Virus record (IMG/VR): IMGVR_UViG_3300005577_000016
Location: 1-40,497 of that record
DNA: 40,497 nt
From: a virus
Direction: 5' to 3' (one strand)
Shown here: in pieces, positions 39,451 through 40,497 of the stretch
Layout: every line of letters begins with the position of its first letter
Position numbering within the stretch: position 1 is the stretch's first letter
Program-made: the position numbers and the translations under genes
Notes under the pieces: generated by a model
What the model was told of the DNA's origin: nothing
The model's database searches: none
Seen by the model: only the letters and a program-made list of their open reading frames with translations

Positions 39451-40497
39451 ATGGCACTGACAGTTAATCACCCAAATAATGAACTTATTAAATTTCGAAC
39501 TGATGTTGCGCTAGACTTCCTTCGCCGTTCGCGTTTCGACCCCTATATGGGCAATGATAGCACCTCTATTATCGTCCGCATGGCCGATCTTGAGGCAGAC
39601 GGTAAGGAAATTCGTATTCCGCTCGTTACGCAGCTTTCCGGCGACGGCGTTGGCGCTGGTACCCTTCGCGGTAACGAAGAGCAGATTGACAGCTACGGTA
39701 TGCCTATGTGGGCAGATTGGGCACGTAATGCCGTCGCTAACAACCGCGCCGTCAATAAGGAAAGCTCTTTCTCGATCCGTTCTACGGCTCGTCAGCTTCT
39801 TCGCAATTGGGCAAAGCGCATTGTGCGTGATGACCTTACCGACGCTCTGCTTTCTATCCCCACATCGACTATCCAGGCAAATCGCTTTCAAGCACCGGGC
39901 AACCGTGTTAACGGCGTCAAGTGGTCGCTTGCCACGACTGCGCAGAAGAACGCTTGGACAACTGCGAATTATGACCGCGTTGTGTTCGGTAGCTTGATTT
40001 CCAACTATTCGACCACTTTCGCTACCGCTGTTGCCAACGTCAATAACACGACTGGTAAAATGACGGCTGCTGTTGGCTCGCTCCTGAAAGCGCAGGCAAA
40101 ACAGTCCGGTGTTGATCCGAACAACCCCGGCGTTTACAACGGTCGTCCGAAGATTACGCCTTGGCAGCTCGAAGATGACGATCAAGAATGGTACGTCTGC
40201 TTCCTTGGCTCTCGCGCCTTCCGCGATCTTCAAGCGGACCCGGTTATGTATCAGGCTAACCGTGATGCTCGCGAACGTGAAAGCAACCCGACCAGCAACA
40301 ACCCGATCTTTACGGGCGGCGAGCTGATCTTTGACGGTATCATCTACAAGGAAATTCCGGAAATTACGCAGCGTCTTCTCCTGAAGGGTGTAGGTTCTGG
40401 CGGTATCGATATCGAGCCGATCTTTCTTTGTGGGCAGGGTGCTATGGCTTACGTCATGGGCCAGATGCCGCGCCCGACGCAGCTTGAAGACGGCGAC
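39451..40497 (+). CDS. Major capsid protein, N4 gp56/DUF4043-like (window-end part; joins 1..253)
   Basis: The protein starts MALTVNHPNNELIKFRTDVA. The conserved stretch KEIRIPLVTQLSGDGVGAGT, LRGNEEQIDSYGMPMWADW, RNAVANNRAVNKESSFSIRS and RQLLRNWAKRIVRDDLTD is the pattern of N4 gp56/DUF4043-type capsids (HK97 fold). Total length with the part at 1..253 is 399 residues. It follows the scaffold gene and has GGAG 11 bases before the ATG. The last 100 bases of the window are the same as bases 1-100. Confidence 0.92.
   Translation, partial: MALTVNHPNNELIKFRTDVALDFLRRSRFDPYMGNDSTSIIVRMADLEADGKEIRIPLVTQLSGDGVGAGTLRGNEEQIDSYGMPMWADWARNAVANNRAVNKESSFSIRSTARQLLRNWAKRIVRDDLTDALLSIPTSTIQANRFQAPGNRVNGVKWSLATTAQKNAWTTANYDRVVFGSLISNYSTTFATAVANVNNTTGKMTAAVGSLLKAQAKQSGVDPNNPGVYNGRPKITPWQLEDDDQEWYVCFLGSRAFRDLQADPVMYQANRDARERESNPTSNNPIFTGGELIFDGIIYKEIPEITQRLLLKGVGSGGIDIEPIFLCGQGAMAYVMGQMPRPTQLEDGD
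40398..40497 (+). repeat. Terminal redundancy: same 100 bases as 1-100
   Basis: Bases 40398-40497 match 1-100 exactly, inside the capsid gene and in the same reading frame. This is most simply the overlap of a circular assembly. It is not a biological terminal repeat, because the repeat cuts a gene at a random codon. Confidence 0.95.

Larger units (their letters stand above)
32..39714. repeat. Dispersed 8-bp motif TGTGGGCA (family TGTGGGY), about 43 copies
   Basis: TGTGGGCA begins at 32, 2253, 4390, 7581, 8881, 15748, 17624, 19885, 24079, 27421, 30746, 33692, 34469, 39707. Its complement begins at 1036, 5918, 8621, 13184, 17763, 19057, 27725, 29805, 32512, 34714. Close forms: TGTGGGTA at 5128, 13129, 14145, 21753, 23840, 29291, 35958 and complement 10480, 16251; TGTGGGTG 16303; TGTGGGCG 6258, 22179, 37466 and complement 22702; complement of TGTGGGCT at 4229, 14000, 15252, 22984, 38688. 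Copies lie in all reading frames and both orientations, so the signal is in the DNA, not the proteins. Confidence 0.85.

Noticed and set aside
38018-39692. TTGACA boxes inside portal (38018, 38202) and capsid (39687) genes
   Set aside because: There is no suitable -10 box at 16-18 bases, and they lie in the middle of strongly coding sequence.
39511-40233. 240-codon open frame on the minus strand
   Set aside because: It is the shadow of the capsid gene; the composition is unlike a real protein and the + strand product is clearly recognised.
40398-40497. Direct terminal repeat as in T7-like phages
   Set aside because: It is exactly 100 bases, cuts the capsid gene mid-frame and keeps the same frame on both sides. 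It is the overlap of a circular assembly, in line with headful packaging.
1-40497. Lysogeny genes (integrase, attachment site, CI-type repressor)
   Set aside because: No integrase or recombinase was found on either strand. The only small HTH protein lies at the divergent early promoters and is better read as an early regulator.
1-40497. tRNA genes or CRISPR arrays
   Set aside because: No cloverleaf with a TTCGA-type T-loop and no regularly spaced repeats with unique spacers were seen; the three-unit repeat at 38445-38531 is too short and has no spacer-like structure.

Overview
The window is the complete genome of a short-tailed, P22-like phage (podovirus), opened inside the major capsid gene. 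Bases 1-100 recur exactly at 40398-40497, so the sequence closes into a circle of 40,397 unique bases. There is no integrase, recombinase, rRNA, tRNA or CRISPR array, so nothing points to lysogeny. The host is probably an alphaproteobacterium, likely in the Rhizobiales. This rests on an almost complete absence of GANTC, the CcrM methylation site of that class, on sigma70-type promoters, and on the general look of the small genes. Brucella/Ochrobactrum or Rhizobium podoviruses of about 40 kb are the obvious comparison. Species-level assignment is inference.

Layout. Rightward late genes run 32.3 kb -> end -> 1 -> 11.36 kb: M15 endolysin, lipoprotein, several small membrane proteins (lysis), small and large terminase, P22-type portal, scaffold, N4-gp56-like capsid, head-tail completion (gp4-like and gp10-like), three ejection proteins (one with a lysozyme domain), collar fibre and beta-helix tailspike. 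Leftward replication genes run from 20.73 kb down to 11.36 kb: two small genes, a Sak4-like ATPase, a DUF669-like ssDNA-binding protein, a PD-(D/E)XK nuclease, an SF2 helicase, a possible sliding-clamp-like protein, and a family A DNA polymerase interrupted by an intein. Rightward early genes start at 20.9 kb: a small HTH protein, a PrimPol-helicase fusion, a 270-bp structured AT-rich non-coding block (candidate origin), then about 25 tiny overlapping genes to 31.4 kb. These include an Acb2-like cyclic-nucleotide sponge, a winged-helix regulator and a VRR-NUC nuclease.

Regulation. Two divergent promoters with the same TAGAAC -10 box flank a perfect 21-bp palindrome at 20804-20824, directly beside the HTH gene. 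Five or more further TTGAC(A/G) promoters lie in the early region. Intrinsic terminators follow the capsid gene, the SSB gene, three early genes and the early/late boundary at 32.2 kb.

Most unusual observations: (1) an 8-bp motif, TGTGGGCA, occurs about 24 times on both strands (about 43 for TGTGGGY), spread at about one per kb through coding and non-coding DNA in all frames; (2) the polymerase intein carries an HNH homing endonuclease gene entirely inside it but in the +1 frame; (3) GANTC is depleted to about four sites; (4) one small early gene looks split by an RF2-like UUU-UAG +1 shift site.
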